From Angiostrongylus vasorum (taxonomy: Eukaryota; Nematoda; Chromadorea; Rhabditida; Metastrongylidae), in assembly GCA_018806985.1 (NCBI GenBank), contig JADANN010000268.1, positions 310,001 through 374,000 of the forward strand: DNA of 64,000 nt. Reading direction: 5' to 3'. Of this stretch, positions 28,120-39,019 are shown one piece after another. The number at the start of each line of letters is the position of its first letter. The stretch's first letter is position 1. Under the pieces are notes generated by a model. That model saw only the letters and a list, made by a program, of their open reading frames with translations, ran no database searches and was not told where the DNA came from. The translations under genes were made by a program, and so were the position numbers.

Positions 28120-28385
28120 AATAAAACCTAAATGCTTTTCGACGTTGATCAATTCCCTAACGACGTATCGTGCATTCCATTCCATTCGTAGCATCATAGA
28201 ATTAACTGAATACATATTTGTCCAAGCGTACTAATGCATCAAGACAGTGTTTTTTTCCTACCAGAGAAGTCTGCAAGCAAAGCGGCGGTTCTGAGTGGTT
28301 AGGAGGCTTCGTTGGCTAGTGGAGCGATGGACCGAACCAACAACCATGTGTGTATTGCAACGCACCTCTGACACTACGCTTCAAG
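28120..28385 (-). mobile_element. Divergent SINE relative
   Basis: Same layout as the SINE family (tail, GTTGATCAATTCCC, CCATTCGTAGCATC body, head at about 28,330-28,385) but with many changes throughout. An older subfamily or old copy. Confidence 0.55.
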
Positions 28386-28539
28386 AGCCGAATCAATAGG
28401 TTAGAAAAAGGAAATCTGGAAATGGCTGCCTCTACATTTACAAATGATTATTAATGATGAAGCCTACCATATTTATTACTTCTAGAGACGCCATTCATGA
28501 AAAAACACTACTCAATTTGTGGCTTGAATGTTGGGGATA

Positions 28540-28643
28540 GAGAGCTGATATAAGGAATGATCTGATAGCGCAACGAAGACACTACAGTAGTGAGAGCTGA
28601 TATAAGGAATGATCTGATAGCGCAACGAAGACACTACAGTAGT
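28540..28643 (+). repeat. 52-bp exact tandem duplication
   Basis: A unit starting GAGAGCTGATATAAGGAATG and ending ACACTACAGTAGT occurs at 28,540-28,591 and again at 28,592-28,643 with no differences. Confidence 0.95.
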
Positions 28644-28689
28644 TCGACACTTCGGAGAATAAATTAAAGGAAGAAAAAGCAAAGAAGTG

Positions 28690-28905
28690 GGCGGCAAAAT
28701 GTTGGGGAAATGTCGTGAAATCGCTTTCGTCGTGGAAGAATGGCAGTTGCAAAGCAGCAAACCTCCTTCACATCCATAGAAACCGGAAGTGCAAACGGCG
28801 GCTACCTCGGAATTCCAGGAAATACTACTCTCGACCAACATTGAAAACGTCAATGAAGAGAGGAGATGGAACAACGTCATTTCGCTACATACAAGAATGA
28901 CCACC
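28690..28905 (+). repeat. Repeat F, uninterrupted copy
   Basis: Shares CTTCACATCC, GGAAGTG, CGGCGGCTACC, GGAATTCCAGGAA and AACGTCAATGAAGAGAG in order with the minus-strand copy at 22,985-23,465. It has no SINE at the matching position (ACCAACATTGAA at about 28,836). Confidence 0.6.
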
Positions 28906-29334
28906 TGCGTGCATGGATGTTGCAGGAGAACAAAAATAAAGAAGTGCTGGTGTCAACATGTGAATGAAGGTAAAGAAGGCTACCTTACCGGAGCGCTAAC
29001 CGATATGTTCATGCTTAGGTGCTCTGCAATGCACAAAAAGTCACTGGTTCGACACCGCTTCCAAGGAAAACCAAGCCCTCCATAACTCCAAGCTTAGCGA
29101 AGTGGCATAAGAGTTCTTTGAAAGGGTAAAAAAAACCCTAACTTGGTACCTTTTTTTGATTGTTAAGGCAAGCTATTAACTATATTAACCTCGTGTTAGC
29201 TTAACAATCCAAGTAGGTTTGCTTAATACCACCCAGGATAAATGACGGTCGGCTTGAAAGATATTGTTTTACTAACTTGGAACATCGATATGCTACCGTT
29301 AGTCAATGTGCAGACAAAATATACATCCAACTAC

Positions 29335-29405
29335 TACGACGCTACGAGTGGAGTTCAATGTATGACGCATCCCTCAGACTGATCAACATAGAACGCTTTG
29401 CACTT
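29335..29405 (+). mobile_element. SINE 3' fragment, divergent
   Basis: Only the body end is recognisable: GGAGTTCAATGTATGACGCA, TCCCTCAGACTGATCAACAT and GCTTTGCACTTT. Confidence 0.5.
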
Positions 29406-29479
29406 TAGGTTTATGCTAATACGAGTTTCTATTTTCAGGTTCGACGACTCAAAAACGGGCCCCACAGACATGGATATAG

Positions 29480-29505
29480 ACACACACAAACACACACACA
29501 CACAC
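29480..29505 (+). repeat. (CA)n microsatellite
   Basis: About 12 CA dinucleotides with one interruption (CACACACAAACACACA), then CGCGCTCGCGC. Confidence 0.85.
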
Positions 29506-29519
29506 GCGCTCGCGCACGA

Positions 29520-30685
29520 AAGAAAGGCTTTGCCGCTCTTCTCTGAATGCTTCCCGGTTCTTTTAAAAAACGTTTTTCAGCCAATCTGACTACTGAAGCA
29601 AAGCAGCCTTGATGGTTTGGACAGAAGAAATGACATGATGACACGTCATCAATGTTGAGTATAGCCGCTATAAATGAGCGATCACCCTCATCTCATGCAT
29701 AGATAACAACCATAAATATGAAAATAAGCTTAAATTCAGATATCACATAGGATTGAAGTCTGCAAAGACTGAAAGCAACGACAGGGAAAAAACTGAGAGA
29801 AGTACGGTTCGATGTACAAGTAGTTTAGGATGTGACGGAATAAACAATAAAGGGAGAAAAATTAACACTTCTATGCAACAAACAGCATGGATTTGAATGG
29901 AAATTAAGCTTGGTACTAAGCAAAGTAGCAAACTGTAAGCATCCCGAAGTTAATTGGCACTAGGGGAATTCCACGCCACCTCTCACCGCAGGATTAACGT
30001 GCTCCACGGCTAATATCCCCACAATGCACTCCTGTTTCGAGCAGCTTGGTGGCAGCTGCATCCTCAATTGTCATGAAAAGTTAATATGGAGACACATTGT
30101 ACTACACGATTTATTTCGCCGTTCTTTGGATTGCTCTAGATTGGAAATGACTTTTCCAACGGTTTCAAACGTCAAGTTTAAAAAGTTACGAAGAAATGGT
30201 TGACGGTTTTATGTATTAGCACATGCGAGAACTTCCCACCAATCAAAACTGCCTTCTGCAAGCATTTGGACTGCTTTAGTTCTTGAAGTATTTGCTCAAA
30301 ATCTTCTCCTAATCTCACTCTAACGAGGTCAAACCTAACGGCTTGCTCCTTCCCCGTGGCTGAGAGTTTTACTGTAATCATCGTTCAACCTCCAGGACGT
30401 TAACCTACGCTAAGAATGAGTGAGATACCCTTACCTCACGGTTTTTCGTGAAGAGGTTCTTCCATGGTATTGATAGATATGAAAGGATAGTTGTATTAAG
30501 GAACGAATCCAGCAGTCACGGTTGGAATGCAGGTTTCACAGCTTCAAAAGCTTGAAGACTTCATTCAAAGAGGTGTCTTAGACACAACAAAGCTCTTATG
30601 ACAACACTCGCCAAATATTTAATACATTTTCCAGCTTTCTTACAAAAGGAAACTCAGAAGAGTTTTCAGAACGCCAGTAAAGGAA
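29520..30685. other. Intergenic, nothing recognised
   Basis: No supported coding sequence. Open frames at 29,743-29,931 and 30,178-30,381 on the minus strand are short and without motifs. Confidence 0.3.
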
Positions 30686-30688
30686 CCC

Positions 30689-30975
30689 TTCCCAACGGTT
30701 TACCGCCTCATTGTGGCTGGGAAGTGTTCCCTGGGTGGTGGGCTGCGATGGGCTGAGGAGTTCTGCGTTTCCATTCGGAAGCCAAGCCAAGAGTAAATAA
30801 ATACCGCGATCCATCACCGTCCTGGAATCGAACTAATCGAGCTAGGCTGACCTCGGCACTCCAGGGAACCACAATGGCTAAACCAACAAAATTTGGGAAG
30901 AATGGAAATTATGCCGGGGGTCCGCACAACCAGTGAAAACGTCTTCCCAAGTATCCAAGGAAATAAGTAAACGAA
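30689..30975 (+). repeat. Family B repeat with internal deletions
   Basis: Head CAACGGTTTACCGCCTCATT and 3' end CAGTGAAAACGTCTTCCC with CAAGTATCCAAG are kept; about 100 bases of the middle are missing. Confidence 0.75.
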
Positions 30976-31429
30976 CTACGACATTAGGGATCGATAAGAA
31001 ACAAGTGAATTAATGCTGTACTGAAACTGCAACCGAGATTCTCCAGGCATAACTTTCCGAAAAAATAGACAAATGAATTGAAATATCTATAAGTAGACGT
31101 TTTCATAGCGAGCGGTGTGGTAGAGAAATGCAAGTCCATGGTATGACTCCGCCCCCCCAATCGACCAAGGGCACCTCGCGACGGGGTCAGGAAATTGGCG
31201 CCGGACGTTCCTAGAACGAAGGGCTCCTTCCGATCCAAAAAAAGTCGATGACTGGATGTGGCGAAGAGGTGAGGAGCCTTAGGCTCAGCAATCTCAACAT
31301 TCCAGTGTGAATCGGCTAGACCAGCACTGGACGACATCCATAAGAAACGTTAAAAGTCGTCAAGCTGCAACTGAACCCACACACAAATCCGAAATCTTCC
31401 GAAGGTGAGGGCGATGTGAGAAAACGAAT

Positions 31430-31590
31430 CGAAGCATCTTGATTGTCGTAGAATGCTGGTCGAGTCGATTCTCCCCGGAGTCCTGGGATAGCCAGGTTGG
31501 ACCGATCCCAATTGGATTGCAGAGAGTGATTTCTTTCTCAGTAAGTCCGATACCAATTTCCCGACGCCAGAGGGATGAGAGACTTAATGA
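31430..31590. repeat. Repeat E, low-copy, old
   Basis: The GGAGTCCTGGGATAGCC and GGTTGGACCG segments match 47,670-47,710. The adjoining AACTGAACCCACAC (31,370) and GGTCGAGTCG segments match 55,190-55,255 in part. It ends in a fragment of the SINE body (GATACCAATTTCCCGACGCC). Relationship to the SINE family is unclear. Confidence 0.4.
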
Positions 31591-31714
31591 GGCCGTAGCG
31601 AGAGTGAACTAGCACCGTGCTCATGAAAATCGACATCACTACCACTACTATCCCCTCGTGTATGTACATTGAGATAATTGATGTGTGATAGTTACTCTTT
31701 TCCAAGAAAAGGAA

Positions 31715-31999
31715 TAAAAGGATAAAGGATAAAGCTCTCGGCGTTGAGCAGTCGCTGAGGGATGCGCCATGCAATCGACTTCATTAAGAACGTTTGGAGG
31801 TGATTGAATGCATCCCCTGGCCTTTACAAACTCGCGCTGGCCTACCGATGTATCGAGCCAGTGGCGCTATCACCCCAGACAGGTCTGGTACCAATTTGCC
31901 GATCACGGAGGGATGGAAGACTTGGTGGGCTATGGGCGTGGGGATCGATTCCACGTGTGCGTTGCAGGGGGCCTCCGACTACTGCGCCACACGCGCCCT
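31715..31999 (-). mobile_element. tRNA-derived SINE, full, with 11-bp target-site duplication
   Basis: Flanked by exact AAGAAAAGGAA at 31,704-31,714 and 32,000-32,010. The minus-strand head reads GGGCGCGTGTGGCGCAGTAG; the tail is TTTATCCTTTATCCTTTTAT. Confidence 0.92.
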
Positions 32000-32869
32000 A
32001 AGAAAAGGAAACCAGTTTAAAACACTATTGAACCATTTTTGATATCACTACTTCATTCCTTTTCTGGAAAGGGAACATTTAAAAGATGGTCTAAAAGATA
32101 CAAATATTGGTTGAATAAAGTCAGGCAGGACAATCACACGCTGTCACGCCTTTATAAAAAATGCGTATTGATTTTTGACCTGCCCTACATTCCCGGGATT
32201 GTTTGGTTTCGTGGACTGCGAAAGAAATCGTAAAATATTCTTTTCCATTGTTCTTTTTTTATTACGAAAACATCATCGTTCTCCTTTGTTTTTTGTCGAA
32301 TACCATCCCATCAGAACCGTCTCGATTCCCATCACATGGTCGCAATAACACAATTGAAAGAAAGTGTTCCCGATCGACACCAATCAATAGTGCACGATTA
32401 AAAAAAGAGTTTTATGCTTCTAGTAATATAAAAATCCTTGTATTGAACATAAGAAACAAAACTATGGAGTGGATCTTACAGAAACAAACAGCTTGTACTA
32501 GGAATTTCTCGTACAGACGACAAAAATGAAAGAATGAGATGGTCTTCCTTAAAGATGAGCCCGCTTGCCGGAATATTAAAGTTGTAAGAAAACCGGCTTT
32601 CCCGCCAAAAAACTAAGTAAGACAGATTTAGTTAGAACTGTTTTGGTTCTGAATGATCTTTAGCTTCCAAAGGTAGACCTTTGGTCTTGAAATGCTTAAA
32701 ATTCCAGCTCGTTTAGAATTCGTTTCAATTAAGCGTCCCGTAGAGAATATCGATTGTTCTAATCTGTTTAAGTTAGTGGGTTGGCTGGACTCCATCGTCA
32801 TCCACTAAAAATGAATTCGCAAATTAGTGTTTGTTTCTTCTATTTAGAAATTAGGGACTATAAAATGGG

Positions 32870-33152
32870 GAGCGTGCAGCGCAGTGGTCCGAGGCGCCCT
32901 GCACACACACGTGGAGTCGATCCCTGCGCCCATGGCTCACCAAGCCTTCCATCCCTCCGGGGGTCGGCAAATTGGTACCAGACTTGTCTGGGAGGATAGC
33001 AGCACTGGCTCGATACATCAGTACGCCACTGCAAGTCATTGTAAAGACCAGATATGCATTCAATCACCTCCAACGATGCTTGATGAAGTCGAATGCATGG
33101 CGCATCCCTCAGGGGTTGATCAACGCCGAGAGATTTATCCTTTGTCCTTTAC
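32870..33152 (+). mobile_element. tRNA-derived SINE, full
   Basis: Head GAGCGTGCAGCGCAGTGGTC, box B-like GGAGTCGATCCC, body ACCAGACTTGTCTGGGAGGA, tail TTTATCCTTTGTCCTTTACT. Confidence 0.9.
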
Positions 33153-33439
33153 TTGTTCCACATGCCCATGTATTACCTTTGTGCCAATCGTTTCTGGAGT
33201 AAGAAAAAGGTTCTGTGAGATTTGACCCCATTGATGACAATATGGAAGTGGAAGAAAAAAGGCTGAGAAGGCGAACTTTTATGAGAAAAGAAATGGGAAG
33301 TCGCTGAGATATGTATAGTGCTTGAGCACAACAAAAGTGGAAACAAGCAGAATGATTATCATCAATGGCTAAGTCATTTCCAGTAAAATCAAGAGGACAT
33401 AGCGAAGAAGTCAAACCACTTTTTATTAACTGTTACGAA

Positions 33440-33725
33440 GAAGCGTGTAGCGCAGTGATTTGAGAGGACCTGAAATACACACTGCAAAGTTCGTTCACTA
33501 CCGGCTGCTCAGGCAAACCAAACCGTCCTACCTCTTCAGATTTGGCATATTTATATCGGATTTGTGTGGCAGGATAAGAACACTGATTTGGCCCACTGGT
33601 AGGCCCATGTATGTCACTTGGTATGAGAGATATGCATTTAATAATCTTTATGATGCCACGAATGGCGTAGAATGAATGGCGCATCCTTGGCGAACTGAAC
33701 AGCGCTGAACGCTTAACTCTTTATA
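33440..33725 (+). mobile_element. Divergent SINE relative
   Basis: Head GCGTGTAGCGCAGTGATTTG and body layout are retained, with heavy divergence (for example GGATTTGTGTGGCAGGATAA). Probably the same old subfamily as 28,120 and 46,060. Confidence 0.65.
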
Positions 33726-33752
33726 CTCTATGAACAGTGACGAATTTACCTC

Positions 33753-33977
33753 GTGTATATAGTAAACTGTAGATTATATGAGATGCTTAGATGCTTGCGA
33801 AATTATCCGAATCGTCATCTATTCAAGAAATCGAAGCCTTTAGTCAACCCCGATTTACTCAGAGATGAATATTTGAAGTATTCGATACAGCCGATCAGTT
33901 GGCCGAATGTTAAACCAGATGAAGATTTTTCACTTATTCACACACGAAGGCAAGGATTAAACTTCGTGTTTGCCTAG
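33753..33977 (+). CDS. Small open frame, 74 codons, unrecognised
   Basis: I do not recognise it. It reads MYIVNCRLYEMLRC, then a plausibly globular stretch with PLVNPDLLRDEYLKY and SWPNVKPDEDFS. It could be an exon (a TATAG acceptor-like site lies at about 33,764) or chance. No partner exon or poly(A) signal was found. Confidence 0.15.
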   Translation: MYIVNCRLYEMLRCLRNYPNRHLFKKSKPLVNPDLLRDEYLKYSIQPISWPNVKPDEDFSLIHTRRQGLNFVFA

Positions 33978-33979
33978 AG

Positions 33980-34640
33980 CTTCAAACAGACCCTAAACCT
34001 TTTACCCCTAGAGTTCCCACGAAGAAAAAGTAGCACAGAGATTCAGTTTTGTCGAAATTTCTTGTTTCTGATTCATTTTATCAACAAATGATCAGATACC
34101 GGCTAGATTCTCATCGATCTCCTTAAACAAAACGTCGATCTCATCAACTGGCGATAGTTCATTTGGAAGGATATTTCAGAGTTTAGATAGAAGAAGGTCG
34201 TTAAAGCCAGTTAATAACCATATAGCTCCAGAGCGTCATATTTTCTGCCGACAAGGAGGAAATAAATGTCTCGAGAAGCTTTAAGGAGCACTAAAACCCA
34301 CATAACATCTGTCGTATCTCCGCTTTGGCGTAATCAGCTTGAAAGGAAATGAGGTATTACTGGATAATTAGGTGAGCTTGGCTCAGATTAGATTTCGCTT
34401 GAGAGGCGGCGTGATCACAAGACGTTAAGTGGATCCATCTATCATACACTAAACCCTAGATGTCAAATATCATCATAAAATACTAGGCAACGACCGTTTG
34501 ATAGAGAGAACATTTCCATAGGGAAAAAAAACAAATCGTGCTAATACATTCTTAATAATGCACATTGGTTTGAATGCGTGCGTGCGGTAGAATGACTTGA
34601 TCAAACGTTTTTCAAGACCAACTTTCTTTTCTGTGGGTAA
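33980..34640. other. Intergenic, nothing recognised
   Basis: AT-rich sequence between the 74-codon frame and the Penelope-like relic; no features that I can support. Confidence 0.3.
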
Positions 34641-36080
34641 GCCAGAGATTGTTATTACAGCATTTATTAATTCACAACAGATGACGTTTCGGCGGTTTCA
34701 CCTTCCTCAGAGCCTGCAACGGTCAAATGGGCGTACAATCCACTCAGCCAAATACTTTCATAACCTCAGCAGATAAAACTTAATACGTCACTTTTAGTTC
34801 GCATAATAAACAACTTCTCTTAAATATTCACTTTTGTTGGAAACTTATTTACCTTTAAGTTCAGTATGACCGGTCAACATTTGTTCTTTCACTGATAAGC
34901 TAACCCGAGGTTGATATTGCACTATGTTCTGCTAGCTTATAATGGTATCGACTTCTGCAGGATGATTCGAAAAAAGAAAACAACTTATTATCACTGGACA
35001 ATCATCGTTAACAACAACCGCCCTGTATAAAAGAGCATTGTCGGCTGGGAGTGCCTCGCTCGAACAATGTTCCATTGAGGAAGATCCGACTCGGTACGAA
35101 AATGAAAGCACCACATCGAGAGCATGATGAACTGCGGACATCGACTCGGGTCATCGGCTGTGAGGAAAATGAATACGTTGAAACGTTTGCCGAATAAATC
35201 CCTTCATCAACCTTGGATTAGCTTATCAATGAAAGCTTTTCTGTTCTCTGTATGCCCTCCATTTATTTGCTGGAGACTAGCTGCAAGGAGTATTACGGTC
35301 AGACAATCAACCTGAGGTTTGGCGCTAGGTCATCCACGATCACAAAACACTCCTCGTTGCGATTCAATGTTGTATTTTTGAAACTTATCAAAACCGGTTC
35401 AAGAGTTTACGCACTGATGCTTTGGATTCCTATGCGAGCTAGTGACTTTTATTTAAACATCTTCCCCGCTATGTCTCTCCGTGCTGTGCGCTCCTAGCGG
35501 AGTACTTGGTTCAACTTTAATTTTACCGACTAGATGTTCTTTTACACGGACTGGTCTAAACATTTCGCCAATGTATTCGTCTGCTCGCGTTTTACAAGAG
35601 CTTGGACAAACGGTACCCGAACTCGTGCAATCAACGTTTCCATCGTCAGGGCATTTTATACAATTTTGAATTGTATACCAGTCACTGCTACCGATTTATT
35701 TTGACCGGCCCTCCTTAAGCAACGTTTTATAGCTGCACTTATTCCGTTTCGGAGAATAATTTGCGGAACACCTGAGGGCCGAACAGAACAGGTATTCTTC
35801 CGAGTGACCCATAAGCTACTGCATCGAGAAATCATACATGTTAATTGCTACTTTGTATTGCATAAGGAGCTTGTGGATGGCTTGAATTGCGGAGTCTTGC
35901 GACAGGTTTCAATGAAGCGCAGTCTAACGTCTCAATCACGCGCTATTCAAACGCGCGTTGTGTAGACGTTCCAGGAACATTCCAGTGTTTCTCACAATGT
36001 ATTTGAGCAAATGGATGGGTTCCAGCTTTATAAACCACGCTATTCTACATAACTATTCTATTCTATAAACCGCACACCCG
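34640..36080 (-). mobile_element. Penelope-like element, decayed
   Basis: Minus strand. A reverse transcriptase remnant lies at about 36,060-35,830, aligning with the intact-looking stretch near 44,000 (the segment after FDVTALYTNV). A GIY-YIG endonuclease remnant lies at about 35,670-35,440 (ADEYIGEMFRPVRVKEHL, TPLGAH, HSGEDV then a stop). The C-terminal end at about 35,345-35,285 (NLRLIV, stop) matches the fragment at 37,165-37,200. The 3' part reaches a hammerhead-like motif at 34,680-34,714. Many stops and shifts; non-functional as protein. Confidence 0.75.
34680..34714 (-). ncRNA. Hammerhead-ribozyme-like motif
   Basis: Minus strand: GGCT, CTGAGGA, A, stem II GGTG-AAAC-CGCC (four pairs, one G-U), GAAAC, GTC, then ATC. 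The core is complete; stem I is weakened because ATC replaces AGC. Confidence 0.55.
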
Positions 36081-36111
36081 TCTACATAACTGATTGGAAG
36101 TAATTTTAACT

Positions 36112-36250
36112 TATTGCTGACTGCCTACTCTTTTTAATGACAGGGTATATTGCGAAATATAACTTCAGTGATGCTGAGATATTTGCAAAACTCCGGGCCG
36201 CAGGTGTCTGCGGTGGGGAACGAACGCGCTATTGTCCTTTCCGGTGAGAT
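36112..36250. mobile_element. Family C MITE, left half
   Basis: Starts with a terminal-repeat version (CTGCCTACTCTTTTTAATG, ACAGGGTAT), then GATGCTGAGATATTTGCAAA and GGGGAACGAACGCGCTATTG. Right half absent. Confidence 0.7.
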
Positions 36251-36914
36251 TGGAAATAGGTCAGTGGGAAGATGAGTTTGGAATTAGTTGTTTCATACCT
36301 TTAGGGCTTATTGAGATGAAATGCTACGCAAATTCTTACTAATAAGGTGGAACGTCGATTCTCTGGAAGGAAGACCGCTAGTTGTCACATCTGTCTTGCT
36401 GATATGATATGAATACTGGTCAATGCAGCGGTCAAATATGTTAAAGTAGAAGACTTGTAGCCACGACTTCCGTTACTGTTTTCGATATAGCGACTATATC
36501 CTTAGGTATCACAGAAGAGTAGTTGTTTTGATTGTGTGAATCGCGAGCTACCCGTAGTCATTGCGGTTGCTCTTTGCAAACTATGCCACTCTTCCAATAC
36601 CACTGTTCTTCTCCACTTACTGTCTCCATCATGCGCTCATACATCTAGAATATATGTTTGCGCAATGCATGTCAGACGTTAAAAAATCCTCTCGAAAGAA
36701 CATTTCTATGTGCGAGAGTGGCGCGATACCCTATTAATTACAACCGTAGAAATTCCACATGATAAGAACCAAATGTAGACCTGTCCGCAATATCTGCATA
36801 GGAGCTTACATATATGAGCGAGGATGTCTAGGTAGGAGTTGCTAGACCGCGCCAGAAAGCAAAGACGTCAGATCGTGAAGCTCCGAAACGTTCTGGACAA
36901 TGTTGACCTCTCAC

Positions 36915-37118
36915 TTACTGCCTTTAACTAGTTTTCACGGCAACGTATTATTTGTGAAACAACCACAATGATGCTGAGATATTTGCAAAACTCCGTGATG
37001 GTGTGGTGGTGAGCGCGTTACTCCCCCGAAAGAACAATAGCGCGTTCGTTCACCACCGCAGACACCTGCGGTCCGGAGTTTTGCAAATACCTCGGCATCA
37101 TTGTGGTTGTTTTGAATA
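36915..37118. mobile_element. Family C MITE, fold-back copy
   Basis: Left TIR part TACTGCCTTTAACTAGTTTT, then GATGCTGAGATATTTGCAAA. The right part GGAGTTTTGCAAATACCTCG and GCATCATTGTGGTTG is the inverse of the left, around a central GCGCGTT / AATAGCGCG core. Confidence 0.75.
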
Positions 37119-37250
37119 ATTTCCAAAAAATCCAAAAAACGAATCGCAAGGAGGAGTGTCTTGCGATCACGACTGATCTAGTGCCATACCTCAGGCTGAT
37201 TGTCTGACCTCAGCAAGGTACATTCCTCGCCTATATACTGTGCGCTTCCT
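37119..37250 (+). mobile_element. Penelope-like element, C-terminal coding fragment
   Basis: Reads in one frame as ...EECLAITTDLVPYLRLIV then stop. It aligns with the C-terminus of the larger element near 42,800 (DLTPYVRINF) and with 35,345-35,285. The family C MITE at 36,915-37,118 abuts it. Confidence 0.55.
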
Positions 37251-37470
37251 CTCCACGATTTTCCTGGAAGACTTACAACGAACAAAACGGTGTTTAAAAA
37301 GAAGCTGTTTATTATCCGAATGCAAATTTGTGTGTAAAGTCTTATCTGATAAGGCTATGAGAATAACTCGAAAGACCGATTTTCTATAAACCTCGGCATA
37401 AATAATCGATATATTTGTTTATATGCTCTTTTGAACTGGTCTTGTTGAGCTGATCTGACATTGGTATGGT

Positions 37471-37528
<58 letters not shown>

Positions 37529-37535
37529 GCTTGAT

Positions 37536-37571
37536 GGCTGACGTTTTGGCAATTTCGCCTTCCTTAGAGCC
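37536..37571 (-). ncRNA. Hammerhead-like motif, mutated core
   Basis: Minus strand: GGCT, CTAAGGA in place of CTGANGA, A, GGC-GAAATT-GCC, AAAAC in place of GAAAC, GTC, AGCC. Two core changes (G5 and G12 positions) predict no activity. Confidence 0.45.
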
Positions 37572-37643
37572 GTGCTGTTACGAAAATATATCTGTTATGA
37601 AAGCGTTTGGTTGAGCAGATTGGATGTCAGCTTGACCTTTCCA

Positions 37644-37679
37644 GGCTCTGACGAAGGCGAAACAGCCGAAATGTCAGCT
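37644..37679 (+). ncRNA. Hammerhead-ribozyme-like motif
   Basis: GGCT, CTGACGA, A, stem II GGC-GAAACA-GCC, GAAAT, GTC, AGCT. Stem I can form from GGCU with AGCU. The core is complete apart from the family's extra A before stem II. Confidence 0.55.
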
Positions 37680-37794
37680 ATTGTGCGCTAATGAATCCTA
37701 TAATACCAACCTCGCGTACGCTGATTAAAAAAAACAGTTAAATAATATGCATCGACTTTATGGCTCGGTTAGAAATTACAATGTATAACTTTTA

Positions 37795-37940
37795 TCTACT
37801 GCCCACTACTTTTTAACGGCAGGGTATTATGTGAAATACAATCGCTACGATTCTGGAATATTTATAGAACTCGGAGACCAGCCATCTTGCTTGTGGCCTT
37901 AGTTTTGCACATATCTCAGTATCATTGTGGTCAAAAATTG
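37795..37940. mobile_element. Family C MITE, degenerate
   Basis: CTGCCCACTACTTTTTAACG, GCAGGGTATTATGTGAAAT and CACATATCTCAGTATCATTG mark both ends; the centre is diverged. Confidence 0.55.
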
Positions 37941-38105
37941 TCCGATTTCAACCATAGGATATATGATTGGACCTGAGGCTTCTTCATTTGGTCAAAACTA
38001 GTTGAAGACAATAATCAGGTTTTCTTTAAGAGAATGTAGGAGAGGCTTGTATTGCGAAATCATCTATACCTTTCTCAGATTTCTTTTTTCTCCTGTTTCT
38101 CATCC

Positions 38106-38486
38106 TCTTCCTAACGGTTTACCGCCACATCGTGGTTGGGAGGTGTTCCTCTGTGTCGGGTTGCGATGTTCAGTGGGGCTTTCATCCCCAGCACGGCCAC
38201 CCAAGCTGAGAAAGAGTTCGGCGTTTCCATCAGGAAGACCAGCTAAGAGTAAGGAATCACCAATATGCTGATGTCAAATTAGTCGCATGGCGGCAAATCT
38301 CCCTCTGATCCACAACGGCGGCTACTGCCTGTGGTGGTGACGACTTGAGGCAGACTTTGGCTAGAGTGACCTCGGAACTCCAAGGAACCACAATGGCTAA
38401 ACCAGTAAAACTCCGAAAAAGTGGAAATTATGCTGAGGCCCGCACAACCAGTGAAGACGGGCCATCCAATTATCCAAGTAAGTTTT
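38106..38486 (+). repeat. Family B repeat, full length
   Basis: Complete from CTAACGGTTTACCGCCACAT to CCATCCAATTATCCAAGTAA, with the usual middle blocks AACTCCAAGGAACCACAATG and CTGTGGTGGTGACGACTTG. Confidence 0.85.
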
Positions 38487-38737
38487 CATCCCACATGCAA
38501 GAAGTTGGAATGTTCTAAAAAAATGTGCAACAGTACATGAAAAGTGAAGGAAAAATCATAGGAACTGCTAATGAAATGCTTATAAAAAACCGAACTGCAA
38601 AAACAGAAAGCGCAAAAAAGATCACGTCGCCCTCTCTCCTTTTGTTTTGTACACTCCATACAGATGTAATGGATTAGATTCGATCCGGAGAATGGAATAG
38701 AATAGAGGGATGTAGACTTATAAAAAAGTAGTACCAA

Positions 38738-39015
38738 AGCTCTAAAGTTCTCAGCGTTGATCAATCCCTGAGGGATGCGCCATGCATTCGACTTCATTAA
38801 GCATCGTTTGGAGGTGACCGAATACATAAATGCCTTTTACAATGACTTGCGGTGGCCTGTCAATGTATCGAGCCAGTGCTACTATCCTCCCAGGCAAGTC
38901 TGGTACCAATTTGCCGACCCCGGAAGGATGGAAGGCTTGGTGGGCCATGGGCGCAGGGGATCGATTCCACGTGTATGTTGCAGGGCGCCTCTAACCACTG
39001 CGCCACACGCGCCCT
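38738..39015 (-). mobile_element. tRNA-derived SINE, full
   Basis: Minus strand head GGGCGCGTGTGGCGCAGTGG, box B-like GGAATCGATCCCC, body and tail in family order; an A-rich flank hides the target-site duplication. Confidence 0.92.
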
Positions 39016-39019
39016 TTAA

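Larger units (their letters stand above)
37350..37740. mobile_element. Penelope-like terminal repeats, inverted pair with (TTG)n
   Basis: Left part (37,350-37,572) is a minus-oriented terminal repeat matching 11,335-11,520, with a (TTG)n tract of about 60 bases at 37,469-37,529. Right part (37,640-37,740) is a plus-oriented terminal repeat. Each carries a hammerhead-like motif, so two lie head-to-head within 150 bases. Confidence 0.7.

Noticed and set aside
28512..28904. 130-codon minus-strand frame
   Set aside because: Covers the 52-bp tandem duplication and repeat F; the shared peptide with 23,241-23,453 reflects the repeat and is interrupted there.
35252..35497. Plus-strand frame with SIYLLETSCKEYYGQT, resembling a GIY-YIG start
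   Set aside because: The same bases on the minus strand align with the C-terminal end of Penelope-like copies (also at 37,165), so the plus-strand reading is probably coincidence.
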